A DNA stretch of 64,000 nt from Metapseudomonas resinovorans DSM 21078 (GCF_000423545.1 NZ_AUIE01000001.1:310001-374000); one strand, 5' to 3'; shown: positions 35,447 through 44,910, counted from the stretch's first letter. Notes: generated by a model not told the origin, from the sequence alone. A program made the numbers and translations.

Positions 35447-35965
35447 ATGGCGAAGAAAGAAGCGAAGGCCCCGGCAGAGGGTGGTGCAGCAGGCGGTAAG
35501 AGCAAGCTGAAGCTCATCATTCTGGGCGTGGCTGCGCTGTTGCTGGCAATCGGCCTGTCGGTGGGCGCTACCTGGTTTTTCCTCAGCGGTGGCGATAAAG
35601 GCGCCGAACCGGCCGAAGAGGAAGCCACCAGTGCGCCGGCCAAACAGCCAGCCATCTACCAGGAGCTGGCCCCCGCCTTCGTGGTGAACTTCAACCAGAA
35701 CGGTCGCCAGCGATACATGCAGGTGAGCGTTGCGCTAATGACCCGCGACCAGGCCCAGATGGACGCCCTCAAGGTGCATATGCCGGTGCTGCGCAACAAG
35801 CTGGTCATGCTGTTCTCCAGCCAGAACTTCGAAGCCCTGGCCACGCCGGTGGGCAAGGAGATGCTGCGCCAGCAGGCCACCGCCACCGTGCAGGAGCTGG
35901 CCAAGCAGGAAACGGGCGCGGTGACCGTCGAACAAGTGCTCTTCACCAACTTCGTATTGCAGTAG
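35447..35965 (+). CDS. fliL: FliL, stator-associated basal body protein
   Basis: The 172-residue inner-membrane protein supports stator function. It has a Lys-rich cytosolic start, one membrane helix (about 22-46, LIILGVAALLLAIGLSVGATWFF), a short acidic linker and a periplasmic SPFH-like FliL domain with LAPAFVVNFNQNGRQRYMQVSVAL and the C-terminal VEQVLFTNFVLQ. fliM follows after 13 bases. Confidence 0.94.
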   Translation: MAKKEAKAPAEGGAAGGKSKLKLIILGVAALLLAIGLSVGATWFFLSGGDKGAEPAEEEATSAPAKQPAIYQELAPAFVVNFNQNGRQRYMQVSVALMTRDQAQMDALKVHMPVLRNKLVMLFSSQNFEALATPVGKEMLRQQATATVQELAKQETGAVTVEQVLFTNFVLQ

Positions 35966-35978
35966 GCAAGGTACAACC

Positions 35979-36950
35979 ATGGCTGTTCAAGACCTGCTGT
36001 CCCAGGACGAAATCGACGCGCTGTTGCACGGTGTCGACGACGGCCTGGTTGAAACCGAAACCGATGCGGACCCGACCAGCGTCAAAAGCTATGACCTGAC
36101 CAGCCAGGACCGCATCGTCCGGGGGCGCATGCCGACCCTGGAAATGATCAACGAGCGCTTCGCCCGTTACACCCGCATCAGCATGTTCAACCTGTTGCGT
36201 CGCTCGGCCGACGTGGCGGTGGGGGGCGTGCAAGTGATGAAGTTCGGCGAGTACGTGCATTCGCTCTACGTGCCCACCAGTCTCAACCTGGTGAAGATGA
36301 AGCCACTGCGCGGCACTTCGCTGTTCATCCTCGACGCCAAGCTGGTGTTCAAGCTGGTGGACAACTTCTTTGGCGGCGACGGTCGCCACGCCAAGATCGA
36401 GGGGCGCGAGTTCACCCCAACCGAGCTGCGCGTGGTCCGCATGGTGCTGGACCAGGCCTTCGTCGACCTGGCCGAAGCCTGGCACGCCGTGATGGACGTG
36501 AACTTCGAGTACATCAACTCGGAAGTGAACCCGGCCCTGGCCAACATCGTCAGCCCGAGCGAAGTGGTGGTGGTTTCCACCTTCCATATCGAACTGGACG
36601 GCGGCGGTGGCGACCTGCACATCACCATGCCCTATTCGATGATCGAGCCGATCCGGGAGATGCTCGACGCCGGCTTCCAGTCCGATGTCGATGACCAGGA
36701 CGAACGCTGGATCAAGGCCCTGCGCGAAGACATCCTCGACGTCAGCGTGCCGGTGGGTGCCACCGTAGTGCGTCGCCAGCTCAAGCTGCGGGACATCCTG
36801 CACATGCAGCCGGGCGACGTGATTCCGGTGGAGCTGCCCGAACACATGATCATGCGCGCCAATGGCGTGCCGGCCTTCAAGGCCAAGCTGGGGTCGCACA
36901 AGGGCAACCTGTCGCTGCAGATCCTCGAACCGATCGAACGCCAGCGCTGA
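35979..36950 (+). CDS. fliM: FliM, motor switch protein
   Basis: The protein (323 residues) is the CheY-P-binding switch component of the C ring. It has the N-terminal CheY-binding peptide LLSQDEIDALLHG, the FliG-contacting GG motif region (VDNFFGGDGRH), and a C-terminal SPOA domain with LKLRDILHMQPGDVIPVELPE. It shares the LSQDEIDALL-type peptide with fliN (SQDDIDALM). A ribosome site AAGG precedes the ATG. Confidence 0.97.
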   Translation: MAVQDLLSQDEIDALLHGVDDGLVETETDADPTSVKSYDLTSQDRIVRGRMPTLEMINERFARYTRISMFNLLRRSADVAVGGVQVMKFGEYVHSLYVPTSLNLVKMKPLRGTSLFILDAKLVFKLVDNFFGGDGRHAKIEGREFTPTELRVVRMVLDQAFVDLAEAWHAVMDVNFEYINSEVNPALANIVSPSEVVVVSTFHIELDGGGGDLHITMPYSMIEPIREMLDAGFQSDVDDQDERWIKALREDILDVSVPVGATVVRRQLKLRDILHMQPGDVIPVELPEHMIMRANGVPAFKAKLGSHKGNLSLQILEPIERQR

Positions 36951-36992
36951 TTGCGCGCTACCCACGAATTCAGAGCCAGCCGAGGTCAAGCG

Positions 36993-37460
36993 ATGGCAAA
37001 CGACATGGACACTACCACTCCCGAAGAGCAGGCCCTGGCCGACGAATGGGCTGCCGCCCTGGCCGAAGCCGGCGACGCGTCCCAGGACGATATCGACGCG
37101 CTGATGAACCAGGGTGCCAGCAGTGCCCCCAGTTCGCCGCGTGCCCCCATGGAGGAGTTCGGCAGCGTACCCAAGGCCAACGGTCCGGTGAGCCTGGACG
37201 GCCCCAACCTGGATGTGATCCTGGATATCCCGGTGTCCATTTCCATGGAAGTGGGCAACACCGATATCACCATCCGCAACCTGCTGCAGCTCAACCAAGG
37301 TTCGGTGATCGAGCTCGACCGCCTGGCTGGCGAGCCGCTGGACGTGCTGGTCAACGGCACCCTGATCGCCCATGGCGAAGTGGTGGTGGTCAACGAGAAG
37401 TTCGGTATCCGGCTGACTGACGTGATCAGCCCAAGCGAACGCATCAAGAAGCTGCGCTGA
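36993..37460 (+). CDS. fliN: FliN, motor switch protein
   Basis: The 155-residue protein has an extended acidic N-terminus (about 1-75) and a C-terminal SPOA domain with LDVILDIPVSISMEVGNTDITIRNLLQL, LAGEPLDVLVNGTLIAHGEVVVVNEKFGIRLTD as split motifs. ATG 36993 follows GAGGT by six bases; the upstream in-frame TTG at 36951 directly after the fliM stop lacks a site. It forms the base of the C ring with FliM. Confidence 0.95.
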   Translation: MANDMDTTTPEEQALADEWAAALAEAGDASQDDIDALMNQGASSAPSSPRAPMEEFGSVPKANGPVSLDGPNLDVILDIPVSISMEVGNTDITIRNLLQLNQGSVIELDRLAGEPLDVLVNGTLIAHGEVVVVNEKFGIRLTDVISPSERIKKLR

Positions 37461-37464
37461 AGCC

Positions 37465-37914
37465 ATGCGCCGTTTTCTGCTCGCGGGGCTGTTTCTCTTC
37501 CCCATGACCGGCTTCGCCGCCGAAACCGCCGAAACCGCAGCGACCGCTCCGGCGCCCGCCGCCGCTGCGGCTCAGGCCGGCACTGGCATGGCCGCCCAGC
37601 TCGGGCAACTGGCGCTCGGTCTGTTGCTGGTGGTGGGGCTGATCTTCCTGCTCGCCTGGCTGCTGCGTCGGGTACAGCAACTTGGGCCGCGTGGCGGCCA
37701 GGTGATCAAGTTGGTGGCCAGCCAGGCGCTGGGTCCGCGAGATCGGCTGGTGCTGGTCCAGGTGGGGGGCGAACAGATTCTGCTGGGCCTCAGCGCCGGG
37801 CGTATCACGCCGCTGCATGTGCTGAAGGAGCCCGTGCCCCAGGCTGACGCCGAAGTCGCCAGCCCGGAATTCGCCCAACGTCTGATGGAACTGCTCGGCA
37901 AGGACAAGCATTGA
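37465..37914 (+). CDS. fliO: FliO, export gate assembly protein
   Basis: The protein (149 residues) has a signal-like N-terminal hydrophobic segment, an Ala-rich periplasmic stretch, one membrane helix (about 48-70, [24 protein letters not shown]) and a cytosolic FliO domain with [25 protein letters not shown]. FliO aids assembly of the FliPQR core. Its stop overlaps the fliP start (TGATG). Confidence 0.92.
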   Translation: MRRFLLAGLFLFPMTGFAAETAETAATAPAPAAAAAQAGTGMAAQLGQLALGLLLVVGLIFLLAWLLRRVQQLGPRGGQVIKLVASQALGPRDRLVLVQVGGEQILLGLSAGRITPLHVLKEPVPQADAEVASPEFAQRLMELLGKDKH

Positions 37915-38669
37915 TGCCCCTGCACCGCCTCCTCATCGCGCTGCTGCTGGTGCTGGCCGCGCCGCTGGCCCTGGGCGCTGACAACCCCTTGTCGGTGCCC
38001 GCCATTACGCTGTCCACCAATCCGGAAGGCCAGCAGGAATACTCGGTAAGCCTGCAGATCCTGCTGATCATGACGGCGCTGAGTTTCATCCCGGCGTTCG
38101 TCATGCTGATGACCAGCTTCACGCGGATCATCATTGTCTTCTCCATCCTGCGCCAGGCGCTGGGCCTGCAGCAGACGCCGTCGAACCAGATCCTCGTCGG
38201 CCTGGCGCTGTTCCTGACCATGTTCATCATGGCGCCGGTGTTCGACCAGGTGAATCGCGATGCCCTGCAGCCCTATCTCAACGAGCAGATGACGGCACAG
38301 GACGCAGTGGCCAAGGCACAAGTGCCGATCAAGAACTTCATGTTGGCGCAGACCCGCGCCAGCGACCTGGACCTGTTCATGCGTCTGTCCAAGCGCACCG
38401 ACATCGCCAGCGCGGATGAGGCGCCGCTGACCATCCTGGTCCCGGCCTTCGTCACCTCCGAGCTGAAGACGGCATTCCAGATCGGCTTCATGATCTTCAT
38501 CCCGTTCCTGATCATCGACCTGGTGGTCGCCAGCGTGCTCATGGCGATGGGCATGATGATGCTCTCGCCGCTGATCATCTCCCTGCCGTTCAAGATCATG
38601 CTCTTCGTCCTGGTGGATGGCTGGGCATTGATCATCGGCACCCTTGCCGGCAGTTTCGGCGGCGTATAG
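37914..38669 (+). CDS. fliP: FliP, export gate component
   Basis: The 251-residue protein has a cleavable signal sequence ([17 protein letters not shown]), and four membrane helices with the family motifs [36 protein letters not shown] in pieces and [28 protein letters not shown]. FliP forms the helical pore core with FliQ and FliR. ATG 37914 overlaps the fliO stop. Confidence 0.96.
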   Translation: MPLHRLLIALLLVLAAPLALGADNPLSVPAITLSTNPEGQQEYSVSLQILLIMTALSFIPAFVMLMTSFTRIIIVFSILRQALGLQQTPSNQILVGLALFLTMFIMAPVFDQVNRDALQPYLNEQMTAQDAVAKAQVPIKNFMLAQTRASDLDLFMRLSKRTDIASADEAPLTILVPAFVTSELKTAFQIGFMIFIPFLIIDLVVASVLMAMGMMMLSPLIISLPFKIMLFVLVDGWALIIGTLAGSFGGV

Positions 38670-38679
38670 GAGGCTCGCG

Positions 38680-38949
38680 ATGACCCCTGAAGTTGCGGTC
38701 GACCTGTTCCGTGAGGCGCTCTGGCTGACCTGTCTGATCGTCGCCATCCTGGTGGTGCCGAGCCTGGTAGTGGGCCTCATCGTCGCCATGTTCCAGGCGG
38801 CCACCCAGATCAACGAGCAGACCCTGAGCTTCCTGCCGCGCCTGTTGGTGATGTTGCTCACCCTGATCTGGGCCGGCCCCTGGATGACCCGCCAACTGAT
38901 GGAGTACATCCAGACGCTCTATCAGAACATCCCGATGTTGATCGGCTGA
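38680..38949 (+). CDS. fliQ: FliQ, export gate component
   Basis: The protein (89 residues) has two membrane hairpin helices with LFREALWLTCLIVAILVVPSLVVGLIVAMFQAATQINEQTLSFLP in pieces, the hallmark of FliQ. ATG 38680 is preceded by TAGGAGG; an in-frame start at 38644 lies in the fliP gene. fliR starts two bases after the stop. Confidence 0.95.
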   Translation: MTPEVAVDLFREALWLTCLIVAILVVPSLVVGLIVAMFQAATQINEQTLSFLPRLLVMLLTLIWAGPWMTRQLMEYIQTLYQNIPMLIG

Positions 38950-38951
38950 CC

Positions 38952-39728
38952 ATGCTCGAACTCAGCGACGCACAGATCGGTGGCTGGGTCGGCAGCTTCC
39001 TGCTCCCGCTGTTCCGCATCGCCGCGCTGCTGATGACCATGCCGATCATCGGTACCCAACTGGTGCCGACGAGGGTCCGCCTGTACCTCGCGCTGGCCAT
39101 TGCCGTGGTGCTGGTGCCAACGCTGCCGCCGATGCCGCAGGTGGACGCCATCAACCTGGGCAACATCCTGCTGATTGGCGAGCAGATACTGGTCGGCGCC
39201 TTGCTCGGCTTCATGCTGCAACTGTTCTTCCACGCGTTCGTGGTGGCCGGTCAGATCATTTCCATGCAGATGGGCCTGGGTTTCGCGTCCATGGTCGATC
39301 CCACCAATGGCGTTTCGGTGCCGGTGCTCGGCCAGTTCTACCTGATGTTGGTGACCTTGCTGTTCCTGTCCATGAACGGTCACCTGGTGGTCTTCGAGAT
39401 ATTGGCCGAAAGCTTCGTCACTTTGCCGGTGGGCGGCGGATTGCTGACCAACCATCACTGGGAAGTCGCCGGCAAGCTCGGCTGGGTCATGGGCGCGGGC
39501 CTGCTGTTGTCCTTGCCGGCGGTCACCGCGCTGCTGGTGGTGAACCTGGCCTTCGGCGTGATGACCCGCGCGGCGCCGCAACTGAACATCTTCTCCATTG
39601 GTTTTCCCCTGACCCTGGCGTTGGGGCTGGTGATCGTCTGGATCGGCCTGGCCGACATCCTCACCCAGTACCAGGTCCTGGCCAGCGACGCCCTGCAGCT
39701 CATGCGCGAGCTGGCGAGGGTGCGATGA
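38952..39728 (+). CDS. fliR: FliR, export gate component
   Basis: The 258-residue inner-membrane protein has six or more hydrophobic helices and the family motifs RIAALLMTMPIIGTQLVP, GEQILVGALLGFMLQL and MQMGLGFASMVDPTNGVSVPVLGQFY. It completes the FliPQR core. The gap to flhB is 81 bases and holds no promoter I can support. Confidence 0.95.
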   Translation: MLELSDAQIGGWVGSFLLPLFRIAALLMTMPIIGTQLVPTRVRLYLALAIAVVLVPTLPPMPQVDAINLGNILLIGEQILVGALLGFMLQLFFHAFVVAGQIISMQMGLGFASMVDPTNGVSVPVLGQFYLMLVTLLFLSMNGHLVVFEILAESFVTLPVGGGLLTNHHWEVAGKLGWVMGAGLLLSLPAVTALLVVNLAFGVMTRAAPQLNIFSIGFPLTLALGLVIVWIGLADILTQYQVLASDALQLMRELARVR

Positions 39729-39809
39729 ACACGTCGTCTCGGTTTACGACGGTAAATGAGCAGGTTGAGGCCGTCCTCAACGCAGCATTGGCAACGCAGG
39801 TAGTTTTCC

Positions 39810-40946
39810 ATGGCGGAGAGTGAGAGCGGGGCGGACAAGAGCGAGGAACCCACAGGGAAACGGTTGCAGGAGGCCCGCGACAAGGGCCAGATCGCCCGTT
39901 CCCGCGAGCTCAATACCCTCGCTGTGACCCTGGCCGGGGCGGGTGGCCTGCTGGCCAGCGGCGGTGGCCTGGCAGACATGCTGATGAAGCTGATGCAGTC
40001 CAACTTCGACCTGCCGCGAGCGGTGTTGATGGATGAGCGAAGCATGGGCATCTGGCTGCTGATGTCCGGCAAGATGGCGCTGGATGCCTTGCTGCCGTTG
40101 CTGATCACCCTGCTCGTGGTGTCCATTGCCGGCCCTGTTTCCCTCGGCGGTTGGCTGTTCTCCACCGAAGCCCTGATGCCCAAGTTCAGCCGGATGAATC
40201 CGCTGTCCGGACTCAAGCGAATGTTCTCCCTGCACGCGCTGGCTGAGCTGCTCAAGGCGCTGGCCAAGTTCGTGCTGATCCTGCTGGTGGCGCTGGCGGT
40301 GCTCAGCTCGGACCGCGACGATCTTCTGGCTATCGCCCATGAACCCCTGGACATGGCCATCCTCCACAGCGTCCAGGTGGTGGGCTGGAGCGCGGTTTGG
40401 CTGGCTTGTGGCCTGATCCTGATCGCTGCCGTGGACGTGCCGTTCCAGCTCTGGGACAACAAGCAGAAGTTGATGATGACCAAGCAGGAGGTGCGCGACG
40501 AGTACAAGGACACCGAGGGCAAGCCTGAGGTCAAGTCGCGCATCCGCCGTCTGCAGCGGGAAATGGCCGAGCGCCGAATGATGGCCGCCGTGCCGCAGGC
40601 TGACGTGGTCATCACCAACCCGACCCACTTCGCCGTGGCCCTGAAGTACGACGCCGATAAAGGTGGTGCGCCGGTGTTGCTGGCCAAGGGCAATGATTTC
40701 ACCGCGTTGAAGATCCGCGAGATCGCCCAGGAGAGCCAGGTAATGGTGCTGGAGTCCCCGGCCCTGGCGCGGGCGGTCTACTACTCCACCGAGCTGGATC
40801 AGGAAATCCCCGCCGGCCTCTACCTGGCCGTGGCCCAGGTGCTGGCCTACGTCTATCAGCTCAAGCAGTTCCGCTCCGGCCGCGGCAAACGCCCGGCGCC
40901 GCTGAACAACCTGCCGATTCCGCCGGATTTGCGGCGCGACGAGTGA
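39810..40946 (+). CDS. flhB: FlhB, export specificity switch protein
   Basis: The protein (378 residues) has four membrane helices in its first 210 residues, the linker KQEVRDEYKDTEGKPEVKSRIR, and a cytosolic C-domain with the autocleavage motif NPTH (VVITNPTHFAVALKYD, near residue 270). Cleavage there and contact with FliK change export from hook to filament substrates. The tail is RSGRGKRPAPLNNLPIPPDLRRDE. A separate stand-alone copy of the C-domain is encoded at 56137-56466. Confidence 0.96.
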   Translation: MAESESGADKSEEPTGKRLQEARDKGQIARSRELNTLAVTLAGAGGLLASGGGLADMLMKLMQSNFDLPRAVLMDERSMGIWLLMSGKMALDALLPLLITLLVVSIAGPVSLGGWLFSTEALMPKFSRMNPLSGLKRMFSLHALAELLKALAKFVLILLVALAVLSSDRDDLLAIAHEPLDMAILHSVQVVGWSAVWLACGLILIAAVDVPFQLWDNKQKLMMTKQEVRDEYKDTEGKPEVKSRIRRLQREMAERRMMAAVPQADVVITNPTHFAVALKYDADKGGAPVLLAKGNDFTALKIREIAQESQVMVLESPALARAVYYSTELDQEIPAGLYLAVAQVLAYVYQLKQFRSGRGKRPAPLNNLPIPPDLRRDE

Positions 40947-40972
40947 CGCCAGCCCTGGTCTGCTCGTTTTTC

Positions 40973-41228
40973 TGTGGGGGCGAATTCATTCGCTATGTCT
41001 GCGTTAGCTGTTGCGAGAGATTTACCATCCGGCCAAATGCCTTGTAGGAGCTGGCTTGCCAGCGAAACGGGGCCATTCGCTGGCAAGCCAGCTCCTACGG
41101 GCAATGCAGCTGCCTGCAACACGAAGTGCAGACATAGCCAATTCATTCGCCAAGCAGGCCGAAGGTCTGCCCCGCGCGCCTGCATTGGGGCAGCTACGCT
41201 GCCCTTGGCGAATGAATTCGCCCCCACA
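40973..41228 (+). repeat. Outer inverted repeat of the flhB-flhA REP-like block
   Basis: The 21 bases at 40973-40993 (starting TGTGGGGGCGAATTC) are the perfect reverse complement of 41208-41228. A second, internal pair lies at 41140-41154 and 41204-41218 (AATTCATTCGCCAAG and its complement). Together they flank the inner hairpin and look like a composite REP/BIME-type element. Confidence 0.8.
41044..41098 (+). repeat. Inner REP-type hairpin
   Basis: A 23-base arm (41044-41066, starting GTAGGAGCTGGC) is perfectly complementary to 41076-41098 with a nine-base spacer. The GTAGGAGC...GCTCCTAC palindrome is a well-known class of dispersed Pseudomonas REP sequence. It could stabilise the flhB message or end it. 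Confidence 0.88.
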
Positions 41229-41293
41229 AGTCATTGACCCACCTCGTTTCATTCCCGGATTTTTCTTCCGTCTAATCAATCTCTTAACGAAGT

Positions 41294-41309
41294 TGGAAAG
41301 CTTCTTGCA
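41294..41309 (+). promoter_or_regulatory. Sigma-54 promoter of flhA
   Basis: TGGAAAG-CTTC-TTGCA has GG at 41295-41296 and GC at 41307-41308, ten bases apart. It lies 82 bases before the flhA start. flhA-flhF-fleN is FleQ/RpoN-dependent in P. aeruginosa. Confidence 0.82.
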
Positions 41310-41378
41310 GCAGGCGGGGCAGGGCGCTTTCTCGCGTCAAAAGATTGGATGTGCGGAGCCAGGCTTCGCGAAAGGGGT

Positions 41379-41385
41379 AGGGGAG
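41379..41385 (+). promoter_or_regulatory. Ribosome site that decides the flhA start
   Basis: AGGGGAG lies five bases before a GTG at 41391. The longer frame from 41349 would add 14 residues not typical of FlhA and lacks a site. Confidence 0.7.
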
Positions 41386-41390
41386 TACCA

Positions 41391-43514
41391 GTGGATCGTA
41401 CGCAACTGATCGGCAATGTCCGCAACAACCTGGTGGGCATGGGGCGTGGCAACCTCGGTGTGCCGCTGCTGGTCCTGGTGATGCTGGGCATGATGACCCT
41501 GCCGGTGCCGCCGTTCCTGCTGGACGTCTTCTTCACCTTCAACATTGCCCTGTCGATCGTGGTGCTGCTGGTCAGCGTGTACGCCCTGCGCCCCCTGGAT
41601 TTCGCCGTCTTCCCGACCATCCTGCTGGTCGCCACTCTCTTGCGCCTGGCGCTGAACGTAGCGTCCACCCGCGTGGTGCTGCTCCACGGCCAGGACGGCC
41701 ATGACGCTGCAGGCAAGGTGATCCAGGCCTTCGGCGATGTCGTGGTAGGCGGTAACTACGTGGTTGGTGCTGTGGTCTTCGCGATCCTGATGATCATCAA
41801 CTTCGTGGTGGTCACCAAGGGTGCCGGGCGTATCTCCGAGGTGAGTGCGCGTTTCACCCTGGATGCGATGCCCGGCAAGCAGATGGCAATTGACGCCGAC
41901 CTCAACGCGGGCCTCATCGACCAGGCTGAGGCCAAGAAGCGCCGCTCCGAGGTTTCCCAGGAAGCGGACTTCTACGGCTCCATGGACGGTGCCAGCAAGT
42001 TCGTGCGCGGTGACGCCATCGCTGGCCTGCTGATTCTCTTCATCAACCTCATCGGCGGTGTGGCCATCGGCATGCTGCAGCATGGCCTGAGCTTCAGCGA
42101 CGCCGGCCGTATCTATTCCCTGCTGACCATCGGTGACGGCCTGGTGGCGCAGATTCCTTCGCTGTTGCTGTCCACCGCTGCAGCGATCATGGTGACCCGC
42201 GTGTCTTCCTCCGAGGACATGGGCCAGCAGGTCAACCGCCAGATGTTCGCCTCGCCCAAGGCCCTGGCGGTGTCCGCTGCGATCCTTATCGCCATGGGCC
42301 TGGTGCCCGGCATGCCCCATGTGTCCTTCATCGGCCTGGGCCTGGTGGCTGCCGGTGGCGCCTGGTGGATCTGGCAGAAGCAGAAGAAGGTCACGGAAGA
42401 GGCTGTCCAGGAAGAAAAGCGCCAGCAGGAACTGTTGCCCGCCCAGCGCGCACAGGAAACCAAGGAACTGGGTTGGGACGACGTGATCCCGGTTGACCTG
42501 GTAGGCCTGGAAGTCGGCTACCGGCTGATTCCGTTGGTAGACCGTAACCAGGGAGGTCAACTGCTGGCGCGGATCAAGGGGGTTCGCAAGAAGCTGTCCC
42601 AGGAGATGGGCTTCCTGATGCCTTCGGTGCATATCCGCGACAACCTCGACCTGCTGCCCAACGCCTATCGCCTGACCCTGATGGGCGTCAGCGTGGCCGA
42701 GGCGGAGGTCTACCCGGACCGCGAGCTGGCGATCAACCCCGGCCAGGTGTTCGGCACCCTCAATGGCGTCGCCGCCAAGGATCCGGCGTTCGGGCTGGAA
42801 GCGGTATGGATCGACGCCAGCCAGCGCGACCAGGCGCAATCCCTCGGCTACACGGTGGTTGATGCGAGCACCGTGGTCGCTACGCACCTCAACCAGGTGC
42901 TGCATAAGCACGCTCACGAGTTGCTGGGCCATGAAGAAGTCCAGCAACTGATGCAGAACCTGGCCAAGAGTTCGCCGCGCCTCGCCGAAGAGCTGGTGCC
43001 GGGCATGATTTCGCTGTCGACCTTGCTGAAGGTGCTCCAGGCCCTGCTGCAGGAACAGGTGCCGGTACGCGACATCCGCACCATCGCCGAAGCCATCGCC
43101 AATGTGGCGCCCAAGAGTCAAGATCCCGCCGCTCTGGTGGCGGCGGTTCGTGTGTCGCTGGCCCGCGCAATCGTGCAAAGCATTGTGGGACTAGAGCCGG
43201 AGCTGCCTGTGATTACTCTGGAACCCAGGTTGGAACAGATATTGCTCAATAGTCTGCAGAAGGCCGGACAAGGTTCGGAAGATGGCGTTCTCCTCGAACC
43301 CGGAATGGCCGAGAAGCTGCAACGTTCCCTGGTGGAAGCGGCGCAGCGCCAGGAAATGCTCGGCAAGCAGGCGATCCTGCTGGTGGCCGGGCCGATCCGG
43401 GCGATGATGTCGCGCTTCGCAAGGCTCGCCGTGCCGACCATGCACGTACTGGCCTACCAGGAAATACCGGACAACAAGCAGGTCACCATAGTCGCGACTG
43501 TGGGGCAGAACTAA
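41391..43514 (+). CDS. flhA: FlhA, export gate protein
   Basis: The 707-residue protein has about eight membrane helices in its first 330 residues, including the conserved cytosolic loop VTKGAGRISEVSARFTLDAMPGKQMAIDADLNAG in pieces, and a large cytosolic domain that docks chaperone-substrate complexes. The GTG start gives MDRTQLIGNVRNNLVG, typical of Pseudomonas FlhA, and the total length agrees with it. It has its own sigma-54 promoter and is followed by flhF after 15 bases. Confidence 0.96.
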   Translation: MDRTQLIGNVRNNLVGMGRGNLGVPLLVLVMLGMMTLPVPPFLLDVFFTFNIALSIVVLLVSVYALRPLDFAVFPTILLVATLLRLALNVASTRVVLLHGQDGHDAAGKVIQAFGDVVVGGNYVVGAVVFAILMIINFVVVTKGAGRISEVSARFTLDAMPGKQMAIDADLNAGLIDQAEAKKRRSEVSQEADFYGSMDGASKFVRGDAIAGLLILFINLIGGVAIGMLQHGLSFSDAGRIYSLLTIGDGLVAQIPSLLLSTAAAIMVTRVSSSEDMGQQVNRQMFASPKALAVSAAILIAMGLVPGMPHVSFIGLGLVAAGGAWWIWQKQKKVTEEAVQEEKRQQELLPAQRAQETKELGWDDVIPVDLVGLEVGYRLIPLVDRNQGGQLLARIKGVRKKLSQEMGFLMPSVHIRDNLDLLPNAYRLTLMGVSVAEAEVYPDRELAINPGQVFGTLNGVAAKDPAFGLEAVWIDASQRDQAQSLGYTVVDASTVVATHLNQVLHKHAHELLGHEEVQQLMQNLAKSSPRLAEELVPGMISLSTLLKVLQALLQEQVPVRDIRTIAEAIANVAPKSQDPAALVAAVRVSLARAIVQSIVGLEPELPVITLEPRLEQILLNSLQKAGQGSEDGVLLEPGMAEKLQRSLVEAAQRQEMLGKQAILLVAGPIRAMMSRFARLAVPTMHVLAYQEIPDNKQVTIVATVGQN

Positions 43515-43529
43515 CCGAGGTCAAAGACC

Positions 43530-44879
43530 ATGCAGGTCAAACGCTTCTTCGCCGCCGATATGCGTCAAGCCATGAAGTTGGTGCGTGATGAACTGGGCGC
43601 GGATGCCGCCATCATCGGTAATCGCCGGGTCGCCGGCGGTGTCGAGCTGACCGCGGCGCTGGACTACCCGATGCCCGCACCGGCCCCGAGCAAGCCCAAC
43701 CCCGCGCTCGAGGCCGAGTTGCGCAAGACTCAGGCACGCATCGCCGAGGCGCAGGCCGAACTGACCACCCGCGCCCAGGCTGACGCTGGCAAGGACCGTC
43801 AATTGTTCGCCGGCCAGCCCCTGACCGCCATCGAGTCGGAATTGCCAGAAGCCGCCCTGGCCGCCGCCATGAGCCGCCCACGCCCGGTGGCCCGCCCGGT
43901 GGAACCGGTCAGTGCACCCCGATCCGCCGCGGTGGACCAGGCTGCCCTGGACGCCATGCGTTTCGAGTTGAGTGGCCTGCGTGAACTGATCGAAGTGCAG
44001 CTGGGTTCCATCGCCTGGGGCCAGATGCAGAGCCGTCGTCCGCAACAGGCCAGCCTCTGGCGCCGCCTGCAGCGCATGGGGTTGCCGGCTGAACTGGCCC
44101 GCGCCCTGCTGGACAAGGTGGCCAAGGTCAACGAACCGCGTCAGGCCTGGCGCATGCTGCTGGCACACCTGGCCCATGCCATTCGCACGCCGCAGATCGA
44201 ACCGATGGAAGAGGGCGGTGTGATTGCGCTGGTCGGCCCTGCCGGCATGGGTAAGACCACCACCCTGGCCAAGCTGGCCGCCCGCTACGTACTCAAGTAC
44301 GGCGCCCAGAGCGTCGCCCTGGTGAGCATGGACAGCTTCCGCATCGGCGCCCAGGAGCAGATCAAGACCCTTGGCCGCATCCTCAATGTGCCGGTGACCC
44401 TGGTCGATCCGGGTCAGTCTCTGACCCAGGCCCTGGCCCCGCTGGTCCGCAAGCGCGTGGTGCTGATCGATACCGCCGGTCTGCCGGGCAACGATCCGGC
44501 CCTGGCCATGCAGCTCGAAGCCCTGGCCAGCCGGGCGATAAACGCGAAGAATTACCTGGTGATGGCTGCCACCAGCCAGAGCCAGGTGCTCAAGGCGGCC
44601 TATCACAGCTACAAACGTTGCGGCCTGGTCGGTTGCGTCATTACCAAGGCAGACGAAGCGGCCAGCCTGGGCGAGGTTTTGGGGCTGGCTATCGGCCAGC
44701 ATCTCCCGGTAGCCTATCTGGCCGACGGCCCGCGAATTCCGGATGATCTGCAGGTTCCCCGCAGCCATCAACTGGTGAGCCGCGCGGTCAGCCTTCAGGC
44801 GCCTGAAGATCCGAGTGAAGAGGCAATGGCCGATCTGTTCGCCGGCCTCTACCAGAATCCGGCGCGTCGCGCCGGTTGA
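43530..44879 (+). CDS. flhF: FlhF, polar flagellum placement GTPase
   Basis: The protein (449 residues) is an SRP-type GTPase that recruits FliF to the cell pole. An N-terminal basic/variable region (1 to about 210) with MQVKRFFAADMRQAMKLVRDELG is followed by the N and G domains: P-loop GPAGMGKTTTLAKL, VSMDSFRIGAQEQ, IDTAGLPG and TKADEAASLG. Its partner FleN is encoded next. A hairpin lies between the two. Confidence 0.95.
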   Translation: MQVKRFFAADMRQAMKLVRDELGADAAIIGNRRVAGGVELTAALDYPMPAPAPSKPNPALEAELRKTQARIAEAQAELTTRAQADAGKDRQLFAGQPLTAIESELPEAALAAAMSRPRPVARPVEPVSAPRSAAVDQAALDAMRFELSGLRELIEVQLGSIAWGQMQSRRPQQASLWRRLQRMGLPAELARALLDKVAKVNEPRQAWRMLLAHLAHAIRTPQIEPMEEGGVIALVGPAGMGKTTTLAKLAARYVLKYGAQSVALVSMDSFRIGAQEQIKTLGRILNVPVTLVDPGQSLTQALAPLVRKRVVLIDTAGLPGNDPALAMQLEALASRAINAKNYLVMAATSQSQVLKAAYHSYKRCGLVGCVITKADEAASLGEVLGLAIGQHLPVAYLADGPRIPDDLQVPRSHQLVSRAVSLQAPEDPSEEAMADLFAGLYQNPARRAG

Positions 44880-44889
44880 AGAATTGTGA

Positions 44890-44910
44890 ACCGCCCCTCC
44901 GAGGGGCGGT
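44890..44910 (+). terminator. Hairpin between flhF and fleN
   Basis: ACCGCCCCT and AGGGGCGGT form a perfect nine-pair stem with loop CCG, 11 bases after the flhF stop. No T tract follows, so it is as likely to be a partial terminator or processing site as a full terminator. Confidence 0.5.

Larger units (their letters stand above)
40947..41390 (+). other. flhB-flhA gap (444 bases): nested inverted repeats and a sigma-54 promoter
   Basis: I see no gene. Short ORFs here are by-products of the repeats. The gap contains three nested inverted repeats (separate entries) from 40973 to 41228, then a more A/T-rich stretch (41235-41310) that ends in the sigma-54 site of flhA. Confidence 0.8.

Noticed and set aside
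39793-39808. TGGCAAC-GCAG-GTAG before flhB as a sigma-54 site
   Set aside because: The -12 GC is absent, so the element fails at an essential base pair.
40974-41279. Short ORFs in the flhB-flhA gap
   Set aside because: They translate the REP arms and inverted repeats and have no ribosome sites.
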